The translations under genes and the position numbers were made by a program. Source: Bacillota bacterium (GTDB lineage Bacteria; Bacillota; Negativicutes; Sporomusales; Sporomusaceae). From it: 64,000 nt of DNA. Below are positions 43,854-52,427 of this stretch, piece after piece (position 1 is the stretch's first letter; every line of letters starts with the position of its first letter). The stretch spans positions 10,110 to 74,109 of the forward strand of contig JAEZVB010000137.1 of the NCBI GenBank assembly GCA_023443285.1, written 5' to 3'. Under the pieces are notes generated by a model. That model ran no database searches and was not told the DNA's origin. It saw nothing but the letters and a program-made list of their open reading frames with translations.

Positions 43854-44593
43854 GCGCTCACCTCTTTTATCCCGTAGTATTCTATTGTTCTACCTATGTC
43901 CCAACCTTGTTTTAATCGCGCTCGTAAAGTTTCTCTATGGATACCCATTAGTCTCGACCATTGCATCAAAGTTTTAGATTGGTTTTCATAGGTTATAACA
44001 TGATTATTTCTACGGTTATTCGCTTGCTCAATATTTGTTGCCCACTTGCAGTTATCTTTGTAATAACCCAAGTCGTTATCAAGTCTTTCTAAAGTAGTTC
44101 CTTCAGGTCTTTTTCCCATATCTCTTAAGAAGTTTTCGAAAGAATGCCACTCGTCACACACAGTAATACCTCTATCGTGATACTCATGATACCTTTTGTT
44201 TCCAGGATTTTCACAACGCTCTTTCATTGCTCTCCAAGTATTATATGTAGGTGTTTTAGAGTAACCATGAGTTGTATTCTTCTTTGACACTAACTCTCTT
44301 TTGATACAACCGCACGATTTCGTGTCTCCTCTGTTTAAACTACTGAAATTCACCATAGTTTTATTGCCACAATCGCATTCACATAACCATTTACCGTCTA
44401 TCCTTTCGATTGCCAGTAGTCTCCCAAATCTTTCTCCAGCAATATCTGTGTAATGCGGTTCTGGAGCATCTGTAGTCCCTCTTGTTTTCATTTTGTCATA
44501 ATGTTTTTCACAAAGTATCATGCCGTATTTCTTACTATTGTAAATTTTACCTTCAGTAGTTCCACAGACTTCGCAAGTATCTCCTTTTGCCAT
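43850..44593 (-). CDS. Phage HNH-type endonuclease-like protein with zinc motifs
   Basis: A 247-residue protein. The N-terminus has CEVCGTTEGK and ILCEKHYDKM (zinc knuckle), then a WLCECDCGN/KSCGCI pair, and the HNH-like part RLDNDLGYYKDNCKWAT with DRGITVCDEW. The C-terminus has an HTH-like QSKTLMQWSRLMGIHRETLRAR. This is the layout of phage HNH/AP2-type homing endonucleases. It lies upstream of the polymerase gene, overlapping it by 4 bases. Confidence 0.75.
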   Translation of the reverse strand: MAKGDTCEVCGTTEGKIYNSKKYGMILCEKHYDKMKTRGTTDAPEPHYTDIAGERFGRLLAIERIDGKWLCECDCGNKTMVNFSSLNRGDTKSCGCIKRELVSKKNTTHGYSKTPTYNTWRAMKERCENPGNKRYHEYHDRGITVCDEWHSFENFLRDMGKRPEGTTLERLDNDLGYYKDNCKWATNIEQANNRRNNHVITYENQSKTLMQWSRLMGIHRETLRARLKQGWDIGRTIEYYGIKEVSA

Positions 44594-44641
44594 CTAACTC
44601 CTCCTTATATGTTTTATAGTTCTAACACAGGGCGCACTAAA
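44594..44641 (-). repeat. Repeated leader element, copy 1
   Basis: About 45 bases upstream of the HNH gene, matching 44982-45027: TTAGTGCGCCC, then GTTAGAACTATAAAACATATAA, then AGGAGG. It contains a copy of the 22-base prophage element (44605-44626). Confidence 0.75.
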
Positions 44642-44649
44642 GCTACTCC

Positions 44650-44976
44650 TTATGCTCTCTTTCGCATTTCTCGTTCTATCCGTAGTTTCATTTGATACAT
44701 TAGGTCAGCACTAGGTCTTCTGTCTCTCCATTGGAAAAACAATTGTTTAGACCTATAGTACCCTTTGTCCATCCAAGCGTAATACTTATTGGAATTCCAT
44801 AGTTCTATGTGTTTTCCGCAGGTTGTCTCAATGGCAATATAGTATATTTGAGCGTCTATAGGTTTCCATTCGGAATCAAGGATCGCTTGGATACATACGT
44901 TAACATGAGAATCTTCGCTGTAGTTAAATCCAGATAGGCAACCTAGATTATACCTTGCGATCAAATTATCGAACAT
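44650..44976 (-). CDS. Hypothetical prophage protein (108 aa)
   Basis: Starts MFDNLIARYNLGCLSGFNYS with AAGGAGG. It is soluble and rich in aromatic and charged residues, ending with a basic helix. No family is recognised. It is part of the early operon. Confidence 0.65.
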   Translation of the reverse strand: MFDNLIARYNLGCLSGFNYSEDSHVNVCIQAILDSEWKPIDAQIYYIAIETTCGKHIELWNSNKYYAWMDKGYYRSKQLFFQWRDRRPSADLMYQMKLRIEREMRKRA

Positions 44977-44981
44977 CTTAA

Positions 44982-45027
44982 GTCCTCCTTATATGTTTTA
45001 AAGTTCTAACTTTGGGCGCACTAAAAC
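44982..45027 (-). repeat. Repeated leader element, copy 2
   Basis: Same element as 44594-44641, upstream of the 108-residue gene; 22-base core at 44989-45010. Confidence 0.75.
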
Positions 45028-45209
45028 TATCGCTCGTTGTTACTTGCTACCTCCCAATAATGTCCACAGTATTTCGCAAATTGTTCCTCGCTATCAACAT
45101 CAAGGAACCTAAAATAGCTCTGTTGATATTCTCCAGGTTCCGCGACATGACGATAACATTTGTTTCTCCTTGGACAGCATCTATTGTTACACATGGTTAT
45201 ATCAGGCAT
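45027..45209 (-). CDS. Small cysteine-rich prophage protein (60 aa)
   Basis: Begins MPDITMCNNRCCPRRNKCYR, followed by QSYFRF and KYCGHYWE. This layout is common among small phage early proteins with a metal-binding knuckle. AGGAGG precedes the ATG, and the gene begins 2 bases after the preceding stop. Confidence 0.7.
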   Translation of the reverse strand: MPDITMCNNRCCPRRNKCYRHVAEPGEYQQSYFRFLDVDSEEQFAKYCGHYWEVASNNER

Positions 45210-45211
45210 CT

Positions 45212-45388
45212 TTAGTCCTCCTGTTTCTCAATGTTACCATGATAGATATCACTTTCGATTCCGCAATCACACGTATGTTTAATATGGTTATTCATATGAG
45301 CGAACACATACATAGGCCACTCATGTACTTTCCCACAGTCACACCTATGACCAATAGGATAATCATTAGCATTCTTTAGTAATAACAT
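45212..45388 (-). CDS. Small zinc-ribbon-like prophage protein (58 aa)
   Basis: ATG 45388 with GGGAGGGAG upstream opens a frame whose product has two CDCG motifs 25 residues apart plus several His, typical of a zinc ribbon. The stop is 2 bases before the next gene. The start overlaps the stop of the 22-residue ORF (TAATG). Confidence 0.6.
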   Translation of the reverse strand: MLLLKNANDYPIGHRCDCGKVHEWPMYVFAHMNNHIKHTCDCGIESDIYHGNIEKQED

Positions 45389-45456
45389 TACCTCTCCCTC
45401 CGCTTCTTAAGATATGCCCTCACGACTAAACTTATGAGTGACTCGCGCTTTCTCAT
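45388..45456 (-). CDS. Possible 22-residue basic miniprotein
   Basis: AAGGAGG lies 7 bases before ATG 45456. The product starts MRKRESLISLVVRAYLKK and ends with more Arg, so it is an amphipathic basic helix. Its TAA overlaps the next ATG. The spacing and strong site support translation, at least as a coupling ORF. Confidence 0.4.
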   Translation of the reverse strand: MRKRESLISLVVRAYLKKRRER

Positions 45457-45644
45457 TTGGATTCCTCCTTAAGTCTCTCAAGAACTGAAGTACCAAACAC
45501 TCTTGCGCTACCAGTTTTACAATCGGCAATTCTATAGCCAGCGCAAAATTCACAATTGGACTTCATACAGTCACTACTAAGGTTATACTCAAGGTTCTTC
45601 AGCAGTACTTCAATAGCATTAATTGCGACTTTAACTTTGTCCAT
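45453..45644 (-). CDS. Small cysteine-containing prophage protein (63 aa), first gene of the early operon
   Basis: ATG 45644 has GGAGG upstream and is preferred over the longer frame from 45773, which would run through the promoter region. The product starts MDKVKVAINAIEVLLKN and contains CMKSNCEFCAGYRIADC, a probable metal-binding loop. Confidence 0.65.
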   Translation of the reverse strand: MDKVKVAINAIEVLLKNLEYNLSSDCMKSNCEFCAGYRIADCKTGSARVFGTSVLERLKEESK

Positions 45645-45739
45645 CCCCAATTCCTCCTCTTGAATCAATGATATCTCTCGTACACAGAGAGTAAACTTAC
45701 GCTGCCCATAGAAACACCTTGGGTACATCACTTCGTTTT

Positions 45740-45759
45740 CTGTGAGCATGAGATATGAC
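45740..45759. repeat. 20-bp direct repeat, copy 1
   Basis: CTGTGAGCATGAGATATGAC, identical to 45893-45912. The two copies flank the early promoter. Confidence 0.8.
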
Positions 45760-45771
45760 GTTGTTATAACC

Positions 45772-45827
45772 ATTGTATCCTATGTTATATCTTTTGTCAA
45801 GGACTTTATATGTTCCAATGTTATATT
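45772..45827 (-). promoter_or_regulatory. Prophage early promoter with operator-like elements
   Basis: Minus strand TTGACA (45795-45800), 17 bases, TACAAT (45772-45777): a strong sigma-A promoter reading into the early operon. The 22-base element (45806-45827) lies just upstream, and GTTATA-type half-sites flank the -10 box, as expected for repressor control. Confidence 0.78.
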
Positions 45828-45892
45828 TCTCTCGTAAATCGGAAGATAACTTTTGTCCCGCTTACGTTTCCCTTCGCGCCGATAGTTTTCCG

Positions 45893-45912
45893 CTGTGAGC
45901 ATGAGATATGAC
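45893..45912. repeat. 20-bp direct repeat, copy 2
   Basis: Identical to 45740-45759. Confidence 0.8.
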
Positions 45913-45923
45913 CTACAGAAACG

Positions 45924-45968
45924 ACAAAAGGCGGCCTACAGAGCTACTTTCGTAACCCCATAGGCCGT
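45924..45968 (-). terminator. Terminator of the late operon
   Basis: CGGCCTA/TAGGCCG stem (45932-45967) with a long loop, followed on the minus strand by CCTTTTGTCGTTT; it lies just after the last late gene. Confidence 0.6.
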
Positions 45969-45977
45969 CATGATTCC

Positions 45978-46532
45978 CTAGAACCACCAAGTGATTCCAG
46001 CTTTAGTATTTCCCTTTTGGTCAACTTTTAAATCAACATCGAATTTCTCAGATTGTCTTGAGAGTCTTAGGTTATAGCTTGGAGTAGAGTTCTGTGAGAA
46101 CTCTGGATTAACCCCAAGTTTGTACACGGGCTTTTTCTTTTGTTCCTCAAAGGCACGTTTGATGCCATTCGCTACCTGCTGTTCAACTTGAGCAGACACA
46201 TCAACATTCAGTGTGGAACTTTGGTCTACCGTCAGTTTCCCTTTGTCAAACTTTTGAGTTTCCCCTTGGACTAAATCAAAGGAATACTTCTGACCGTTAA
46301 CCGAAGCTGTAACTTTAGGTTGCCCCTTAGTTATCTCTACGTCTGTGTCTGAAGACGAAGTCTTGGGTACATATTGGATTTCTGTGCGATCCTTGTACTC
46401 TACTTTGGTTTCGACCTTAGTTTTCTCTACGGGAACTTCAACGGTTCGAGGGAAGAACTTATAGGTAACGAAAGAACCCAAAGCTATTCCCAAGATAAAC
46501 ACGAGGATGTATATCCAGTATTTCTTAAGCAT
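45978..46532 (-). CDS. Membrane-anchored prophage protein, spanin-like candidate
   Basis: A 184-residue protein. An N-terminal signal-anchor helix (YWIYILVFILGIALGSFVTY) is followed by a Lys/Glu/Val-rich stalk, then beta-rich sequence, and a C-terminus of alternating strands ending in ITWWF. It lies directly after the endolysin and NlpC-like genes, at the end of the late operon, where spanins sit in phages of diderm hosts. No known spanin family is recognised, and the call is positional. The start overlaps the preceding gene by 8 bases. Confidence 0.5.
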   Translation of the reverse strand: MLKKYWIYILVFILGIALGSFVTYKFFPRTVEVPVEKTKVETKVEYKDRTEIQYVPKTSSSDTDVEITKGQPKVTASVNGQKYSFDLVQGETQKFDKGKLTVDQSSTLNVDVSAQVEQQVANGIKRAFEEQKKKPVYKLGVNPEFSQNSTPSYNLRLSRQSEKFDVDLKVDQKGNTKAGITWWF

Positions 46533-47016
46533 TCTTGACCTCCCCTATGATCCCCACGGAATCAAAGTATTCCTGTAGTATCTCAGGAGTAACACAAGCA
46601 GCAGGAGTATCACCACAGAGAACTCCCTCGCCTTCGCGCACGATGATAACTACAGATTCACTACAGTTTGTTGCTTTGGTGCTTCCCTGAGATATCTCAA
46701 GTCCTATAGTATCATGTATGAATCCTTCGACACATGAGATTTTACTATAGCGAGTCCCAAGCATATCTTCTGCTTTCTTTTGTGCCGCAGTGATATCTGG
46801 GATATCCACAAGGTATTCCATGAGTTTAATTCCATCGTATACTGAAGGTTCCACCCTACGGAATCCTGTGCCAACTGCTTCGTATACCCAAGGTTTACCT
46901 GTGGAGTCTGGAAGAACTATAGCTGCGTGAGATACATCGTCACCTATGCCTTCCATAGCATCTATGAAGTTACCTATGGAGTCGTAAGGATACACAAGCC
47001 ATACTGGAGTTTTCAT
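46525..47016 (-). CDS. YiiX/NlpC-like permuted papain-fold hydrolase
   Basis: A 163-residue protein with His in DVSHAAIV before the Cys in ATNCSESVV, the circularly permuted NlpC/P60 (YiiX) order. The ATGA overlap with the endolysin gene indicates coupling. It may cut cell-wall peptides or lipids at lysis; the substrate is unknown. Confidence 0.7.
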   Translation of the reverse strand: MKTPVWLVYPYDSIGNFIDAMEGIGDDVSHAAIVLPDSTGKPWVYEAVGTGFRRVEPSVYDGIKLMEYLVDIPDITAAQKKAEDMLGTRYSKISCVEGFIHDTIGLEISQGSTKATNCSESVVIIVREGEGVLCGDTPAACVTPEILQEYFDSVGIIGEVKNA

Positions 47017-47453
47017 ATGAGTTCACACGCTTTCATAGTCTGCATAATTTTGTCACCATAGGACGAGTCCGTAGCGTAGATACCTGCGATACCTCTTACG
47101 AATGCCTCAATGTCATGATCCTGGTGATACTGTTCGGTATACCGTAGGTAATCTCCCCAATTCATAAGCTCACACCAGTCACCTATAGCTTCCTCAAGTG
47201 AACCATAGTCTTGAAACTTGGCTACTATGGTGTACCACTCGCCGCTTTCGTCCTCTTCTTGAGTATTGCACTCGATATAACTACCGTATCCACCATATTT
47301 CCTACCAAAGATATTGTACTCGCCAATACGAGAGTTACCCCAAGATGACTCTATAGCACCTTGAGCAACTACGACTTGCCAAGGTAAATCATAAGGTTCA
47401 CATGCGGTCTTCGCAGGTTCTATAGTCCAATCTAAGTATTCATTCCATTCCAT
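47013..47453 (-). CDS. Phage endolysin, glucosaminidase-like
   Basis: A 146-residue glucosaminidase-like muramidase with the Glu in VVAQGAIESSWGNS and the YNIFGRKYGG motif. It has no signal peptide, so it needs the holin. AGGAGG precedes the ATG. It is central in the lysis cassette. Confidence 0.82.
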   Translation of the reverse strand: MEWNEYLDWTIEPAKTACEPYDLPWQVVVAQGAIESSWGNSRIGEYNIFGRKYGGYGSYIECNTQEEDESGEWYTIVAKFQDYGSLEEAIGDWCELMNWGDYLRYTEQYHQDHDIEAFVRGIAGIYATDSSYGDKIMQTMKACELI

Positions 47454-47454
47454 C

Positions 47455-47772
47455 CTATTTACCTCCTAAGTATTTCAAGAGTTCCAAAATAATAACGGCA
47501 GCACCCGTAATGAGGCTACCGTAGACATACTTTTTAAAATCCTTCAGTTCAGCTATAGATTCTGAGATACTCTTATGTTTCTCTGTGCATAATTCTTTGG
47601 ATGCGTAGGCTTCTGTGATGTGCGATGCGAGTTCTTTAGTATCCTTATTGGCTTCCCTTTGTAGTTCAATAAGCATTTCAAGTTGAGCAGGGAGAACTAA
47701 GAGTGCCTTTTGTCCATCCTCAAGTTTCTCTACACGAGATTCTATGTGGTCTATACGATCCGTTGGTATCAC
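47455..47772 (-). CDS. XhlA-like holin-associated protein
   Basis: A 105-residue protein; GTG start overlapping the preceding stop. N-terminal coiled coil (RIDHIESRVEKLEDGQ), then a C-terminal transmembrane helix (VYGSLITGAAVIILELLKYLG). This is the layout of haemolysin XhlA. Confidence 0.72.
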   Translation of the reverse strand: MIPTDRIDHIESRVEKLEDGQKALLVLPAQLEMLIELQREANKDTKELASHITEAYASKELCTEKHKSISESIAELKDFKKYVYGSLITGAAVIILELLKYLGGK

Positions 47773-48032
47773 CTCTTCTTAAATCCATTGATTCCTAAAT
47801 GTACACCATAAGCAACTAACATTGGTTTCCACATCTCGAACAACTGTGGATAATACTGCGGATAAAATACTAAAGTCACCCCAAGTAACGGAGGTGACAA
47901 TAGTATTACGAATATGAATTCTATGGTCATAGCTACGCGATTCCATGAGACATCTACGGGATCGGTAGAGTCCGATAGTGTTAGCGGGAGGTTGCTTAAG
48001 ATGGAGCATAGGAGGGTTCTAAAGTTGTTCAT
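47769..48032 (-). CDS. Putative holin (two-helix membrane protein)
   Basis: An 87-residue protein with two hydrophobic segments (IEFIFVILLSPPLLGVTL, and MLVAYGVHLGINGF) and a basic end. Its position before XhlA and endolysin fits a holin; no family is recognised. Start and stop overlap its neighbours. Confidence 0.55.
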   Translation of the reverse strand: MNNFRTLLCSILSNLPLTLSDSTDPVDVSWNRVAMTIEFIFVILLSPPLLGVTLVFYPQYYPQLFEMWKPMLVAYGVHLGINGFKKR

Positions 48033-48268
48033 TAGTATTCTACGGATTCTACTGTGGTTAAGTCTGTAGCCAACTCTATGGCGTTATAGGCGATGCGAAG
48101 GGACTTACGGAGTGCTTTAGTTTCTGCGTAGGCGGTTTCAGTTAAATCACCATCGACATACTTAAGACATTTATAGTCTGTTTCTGAGAGTTTAACTTTG
48201 ATTTCCGCAAGTTTAGTAGCTTTTGTTAACGCAAGTTGCTTAGTTGTATCAATAGTGATTATACTCAT
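48032..48268 (-). CDS. Small tail-associated protein (78 aa)
   Basis: Mostly helical, starts MSIITIDTTKQ. Located between fibre genes and lysis genes. TAATG overlap with the upstream gene. No family recognised. Confidence 0.6.
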   Translation of the reverse strand: MSIITIDTTKQLALTKATKLAEIKVKLSETDYKCLKYVDGDLTETAYAETKALRKSLRIAYNAIELATDLTTVESVEY

Positions 48269-48480
48269 TAGTTACCTCCGTATCCTGCGGGATTACTAAA
48301 GTCTGCTGTCCAGGAATCTCTATATGTGCGATCTGTTGATATTTCAGCAGTATCTACAATTAAAAAAGGAGTACCCATAGGTACATCCTTAGCTGCAATT
48401 TGTTCGATTGTTAAACCGCAAGAAACATTAGACTCTAATATAGTAACCCCTGTTCCATTTGGGTAAATTATTTTTGTCAT
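48268..48480 (-). CDS. Small tail-fibre-associated protein (70 aa)
   Basis: ATG 48480 has AGGAGG 6 bases upstream; the frame extends 10 codons further but would overlap the fibre gene. Starts MTKIIYPNGTGVTILES; beta-rich. No family recognised. Confidence 0.65.
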   Translation of the reverse strand: MTKIIYPNGTGVTILESNVSCGLTIEQIAAKDVPMGTPFLIVDTAEISTDRTYRDSWTADFSNPAGYGGN

Positions 48481-48490
48481 TTCCAACCTC

Positions 48491-49144
48491 CTATATAATA
48501 ATACCAACACATACAGTCGTATAATCTACATTTACTGTATTACCACCAGAAATACCAGTGGTATTTATACGTAAAGAATTTACAGTCTTTGCAGTAGGTG
48601 ATCTATATATAGAAATACATGAATAACCTGCACCGCCAGCTTGGTCTATTTGTCCTCCAAACAATACACTATAATTTGCACTTGGAAGAGCTTGTGTAAA
48701 ATTAATAGTGTAATCACCAACGCCATTATCGGCTATACTACTAATGTTTAACCCTTCCCTTATAGTAACAGTTCCAGTACCATTAAAATCGACCCACGCC
48801 CTACAAGCTGATATTGGTGCTAAACCAGAGGCATTAAGTCCATTACGAAGTTGTAATGGTGTAATAACTTTTGTGTTATCTGTACCAGCTTGTGCTTCTG
48901 CTTGTGTTGCAACATCAACAGTGATATCTGCAGGATTCACTGGAGTATACCCAAGTTTATCCACTATAGCGGTATCGCTAAGTCTGTCTGCGGTAATTGC
49001 TTTAGGTTGTATCCCATTGGTTCCTATAGGTTTACCACCATAAGCTTCCTCATGAGAGTGACCTACAGTTGGATCAAAGCGACCATTGATCTCATCGCAT
49101 CCCTCTTGTTTACCTGTAGTTGTCGTAAGTAATTTAAATGCCAA
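48491..49144 (-). CDS. Tail fibre/receptor-binding protein
   Basis: A 217-residue protein with a TTG start. It has GHSHEEAYGG and a repeat-like KVITPLQLRNGL, common in phage fibre shafts. The C-terminal beta-rich part with GGNTVNVDYTT is probably receptor-binding. It lies next to the tail-tip protein. Confidence 0.7.
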   Translation of the reverse strand: MAFKLLTTTTGKQEGCDEINGRFDPTVGHSHEEAYGGKPIGTNGIQPKAITADRLSDTAIVDKLGYTPVNPADITVDVATQAEAQAGTDNTKVITPLQLRNGLNASGLAPISACRAWVDFNGTGTVTIREGLNISSIADNGVGDYTINFTQALPSANYSVLFGGQIDQAGGAGYSCISIYRSPTAKTVNSLRINTTGISGGNTVNVDYTTVCVGIII

Positions 49145-49146
49145 AC

Positions 49147-52100
49147 TTAATACCCCCTTATGTTTGCCTGGACGAGAACTCCAGAAACTAAAGAACCCTG
49201 AGAATCCAATATCTCAAGGTCAAATCCATCGCTCGTAATATTAGATTTTCTATAGATAGCAGTATCGCCGTTCCCGTACTCAACTATAGGTGCAACATTA
49301 GGTATCGCGTAGAATTTCCTATTGTATCGAACATAAGTCTTAACTGCGGGAATCGTAATGTTCAACAGTACATCCTCGACATCTGGGACATCTATGGTAA
49401 TCGTAACGGACTTCAGATGTAGTAAATCTTGAGTAGACTTCGGATACAATAGAATCTTCACGTATCTACCAAAGAATTGTCTGGTGAGATATGAGAACTC
49501 TTCAGACCAACTTGTGCCATCTATAGAAGTCTGATACTTGATGCCCACAGATGTACTTGGTGTACTATTGTAAACCGGAGATATACTTAGGAATGTCTCA
49601 GCGAGATACTTGATGCTAACTGGAGTACTACCTCCTGAGAATATATCTGAGAAGAACTCAGTTGAACCTATAGTTTCTTGAGTTTTTACCTTGACGTTAC
49701 CCCACGGATCAATGTAGTAATTCTCTTGTTCAATTATGTTTGCACCTAAGTCAACCACAGGTAACTCTACTTTAGCGTTAGTAACGTAAGTATTCCCTCC
49801 GATGAACATATCGGCGAAGAGATCGTAAGTATCCGTGGTCTGTAGCTCAAGGTATCCGTAGGGACTCAAGTACATTCCGGTGGATGTAGCATCCGTGATA
49901 TCTATAGTTTGCGACAGTATCACGTTTTTCGCTGCGATACCAAAGATATTTATGGAGCGTACTGTAGCTGTAACCGAGTAATTCCCAAAGTTATCTACAG
50001 CTTTAATCCAGAAGTTGTACGTTCCGTTACCTGGAGCCAACCATAGGTAAGGTACTGTAGTTGTCTGTGTGATTAACTCTGAGTTATCCCAAGTTGCACC
50101 CATACGAATCTCATAGTTCCTAATGTCTGGTTCTATGGATATATCCCAAGCGAAACTAATGTATTCTCCTGCTTGAGATACGGAGAAACCAGTGACATTA
50201 CCTGGAGGATTATCTTTGCCTACTATGGTTATCTCTTGCACTACTGCGGTTGACAATCGACCAACTGAGTTCTGCACTTGTATCTTCACATAGTATTTCT
50301 GAGGTTGAACATTAGATATCGTAAAGTTACTCGTTAGGGTGTTCGCTAAAGTTGTCCATGTAGAGTTGTCAGTTGATAAACTCACGACATAACTACGGAA
50401 GAACTGGTACTCTACGTCATCCCAATCGCAGACTATAGTTGATACGTGAGTTCCATCTGTAGCTTGCCAACCGTATTCCGAGAGGGAGAATGTAGTGGGA
50501 CTTGGGACAACTCCAGAGAACGGATCGGGTATCTGAATGTAATTCTTGACCTGTATCTTAGCACCCAAGGAATCATTATAGATTGACTCGTTATACTGCT
50601 CTGCTTTGATACTGTAGATTCCCTTTTGTTCCGATATCTCAAGTATCCTAAAGGGCATATCCTGGAACAACCACTGTTCTACTCCATTAGGATATATCTT
50701 CTTGGATATCGTTATGGTATCTCCAGGCTCCAAGTGCATTGCCATACAAGCCGTTTGAAACTCCACCACTATCGAGTTTAACGCAATCTTGTCGCGGTAC
50801 AGTCGTGCCATACGGAGAGCTTGAGATTGACTTGTGCAACCTATAAGGTCTACATCTTTACTTATGATCTTCTTGCGATACTTCTGGTCAACTGCATTGT
50901 CTACTCTGACTTTAACTCCTGTCCACTCATTGGATGGATCATAGAATTTCACAAGGTAGCGATTAGGTGAACTCTCTATAGGATACTCTGTGTGATTCAG
51001 TGAGTTTTCTACGATAGTATCATCGGTAAATGCATAGGATACTGGAGTTGCCTTTTCGCAGCGTAGGGACACTCTACCGTTGGCGTACACTAGGAATCCA
51101 CCGAATACCGCGAACATATCCTGAAGTATCTCTACATGTGACTTTGTTTCCGCAATGATAATGTTCAGTGAATATCTTGGAGTAACTTCCAAAGTGTACT
51201 CTACGGGATTACTACCGATAGTACCTACGGCATTCTGCAAAGCTGCAATTTCATCATTGATGTTCTGTTGTTCTTCTGTGGATATATTTGGGGACTGTAG
51301 ATACCTTTGGAGTTCCAAGATTTTCGCGTTAATAGCATCTGCAGTAGCTAATGTAGTTGGCACTCTAGTGGTAACTAAAGCATCACAGTAATCCGCAGTT
51401 TCCTTGAAGGAATCCTCATCAAGCATATCTGCGGTTATAAAGTGTCCTGCGCCATAGCGTTTCGACAGGAGGTAATCACGGACGCACATTGCAGGATTAC
51501 TTGAGTAAGCTTTAGTTAAACTGCGGGTATCGTACACTTTCATACCTTTAATAATCGCTGTACACGTTGGATTACTTGAGGTTAACTGACTACCAGCGGT
51601 TAAACTAAAGCGCGACCATGCGACATTCTTGTATCCACCAACGGTACTGTAGTTTAACGGAGGAGATTGCGAGACTGAACCGTTGGAGAACGTAAAGGAA
51701 CACCCAGGGAGTCCTTGCTGAATAACTATAGTTTCCGTAGTTGTCTTTGTGAACATATGTAGCCCGTTTGGAGATAAACTTATATAATCGCCTGAAAAAC
51801 TAAAGATTTCCGTAGATGCTATCGGAGTCGCTTGCCAGTATATTGAGTTTGAGTTAATTATTCCACAGATAGCATCTACGGTATAATAAGGAACAGTTAT
51901 ACTACCTTCGTTAGAATATAGTATAAAATTAACATCATTAAATTTTGTTATAATTCCAGTACCGCTACCAATGTATTTCAATGTAAATAAATCTGTAGTT
52001 GTCGTGACAGTTTCTGTTATAGTTTCCACAAGCATATCATCAGCGCGAACATCATATATTCCTTCGATCTCACCTTCACACCATACGATATCCTTGGTTA

Positions 52101-52410
52101 AACTCTTTCTATCCGAAGATGTCTGATGATATGTCTGCTGTCCACCCCACTTGCGAGTACCGTAGATTATCGGAATTCTACTGTCGGAGTCCACACGGTT
52201 CATGTACTGGTCAAAGTCATAGGTTGCACCTGAGTTATTATCGGTATCTTGAGGATGTGTAGAAGTCCACAATGCACCCGCGAGACTACCTCCGTACAAC
52301 CCCCCAAGCAACCATGAAGTTGTACCAAATTGCACCCCGCCACCAAGCCACCCAGCCCCAAATGCAAATCCTATAACACCTAAAATTGCCTTACCACTGT
52401 CTTTACCTAT
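49147..52410 (-). CDS. Tail tip / host-specificity protein (lambda gpJ-like)
   Basis: A large protein with a conserved gpJ-type core (RIPIIYGTRKWGG, VWCEGEIEGIYD, PGDTITISK), followed by fibronectin-III-like domains (residues about 640-840). The frame is open without interruption from 52410. A GGGAGGTGA site lies 9 bases before an ATA codon at 52410, giving a Gly-rich N-terminus (GKDSGKAILGVIGFAFG) typical of these proteins. The first standard start codon is a GTG at 52335 with no good site. The true start is therefore probably 52410 with a non-standard codon, or a mutated ATG. Confidence 0.8.
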   Translation of the reverse strand: MGKDSGKAILGVIGFAFGAGWLGGGVQFGTTSWLLGGLYGGSLAGALWTSTHPQDTDNNSGATYDFDQYMNRVDSDSRIPIIYGTRKWGGQQTYHQTSSDRKSLTKDIVWCEGEIEGIYDVRADDMLVETITETVTTTTDLFTLKYIGSGTGIITKFNDVNFILYSNEGSITVPYYTVDAICGIINSNSIYWQATPIASTEIFSFSGDYISLSPNGLHMFTKTTTETIVIQQGLPGCSFTFSNGSVSQSPPLNYSTVGGYKNVAWSRFSLTAGSQLTSSNPTCTAIIKGMKVYDTRSLTKAYSSNPAMCVRDYLLSKRYGAGHFITADMLDEDSFKETADYCDALVTTRVPTTLATADAINAKILELQRYLQSPNISTEEQQNINDEIAALQNAVGTIGSNPVEYTLEVTPRYSLNIIIAETKSHVEILQDMFAVFGGFLVYANGRVSLRCEKATPVSYAFTDDTIVENSLNHTEYPIESSPNRYLVKFYDPSNEWTGVKVRVDNAVDQKYRKKIISKDVDLIGCTSQSQALRMARLYRDKIALNSIVVEFQTACMAMHLEPGDTITISKKIYPNGVEQWLFQDMPFRILEISEQKGIYSIKAEQYNESIYNDSLGAKIQVKNYIQIPDPFSGVVPSPTTFSLSEYGWQATDGTHVSTIVCDWDDVEYQFFRSYVVSLSTDNSTWTTLANTLTSNFTISNVQPQKYYVKIQVQNSVGRLSTAVVQEITIVGKDNPPGNVTGFSVSQAGEYISFAWDISIEPDIRNYEIRMGATWDNSELITQTTTVPYLWLAPGNGTYNFWIKAVDNFGNYSVTATVRSINIFGIAAKNVILSQTIDITDATSTGMYLSPYGYLELQTTDTYDLFADMFIGGNTYVTNAKVELPVVDLGANIIEQENYYIDPWGNVKVKTQETIGSTEFFSDIFSGGSTPVSIKYLAETFLSISPVYNSTPSTSVGIKYQTSIDGTSWSEEFSYLTRQFFGRYVKILLYPKSTQDLLHLKSVTITIDVPDVEDVLLNITIPAVKTYVRYNRKFYAIPNVAPIVEYGNGDTAIYRKSNITSDGFDLEILDSQGSLVSGVLVQANIRGY

Positions 52411-52427
52411 TTTTAATCACCTCCCGT

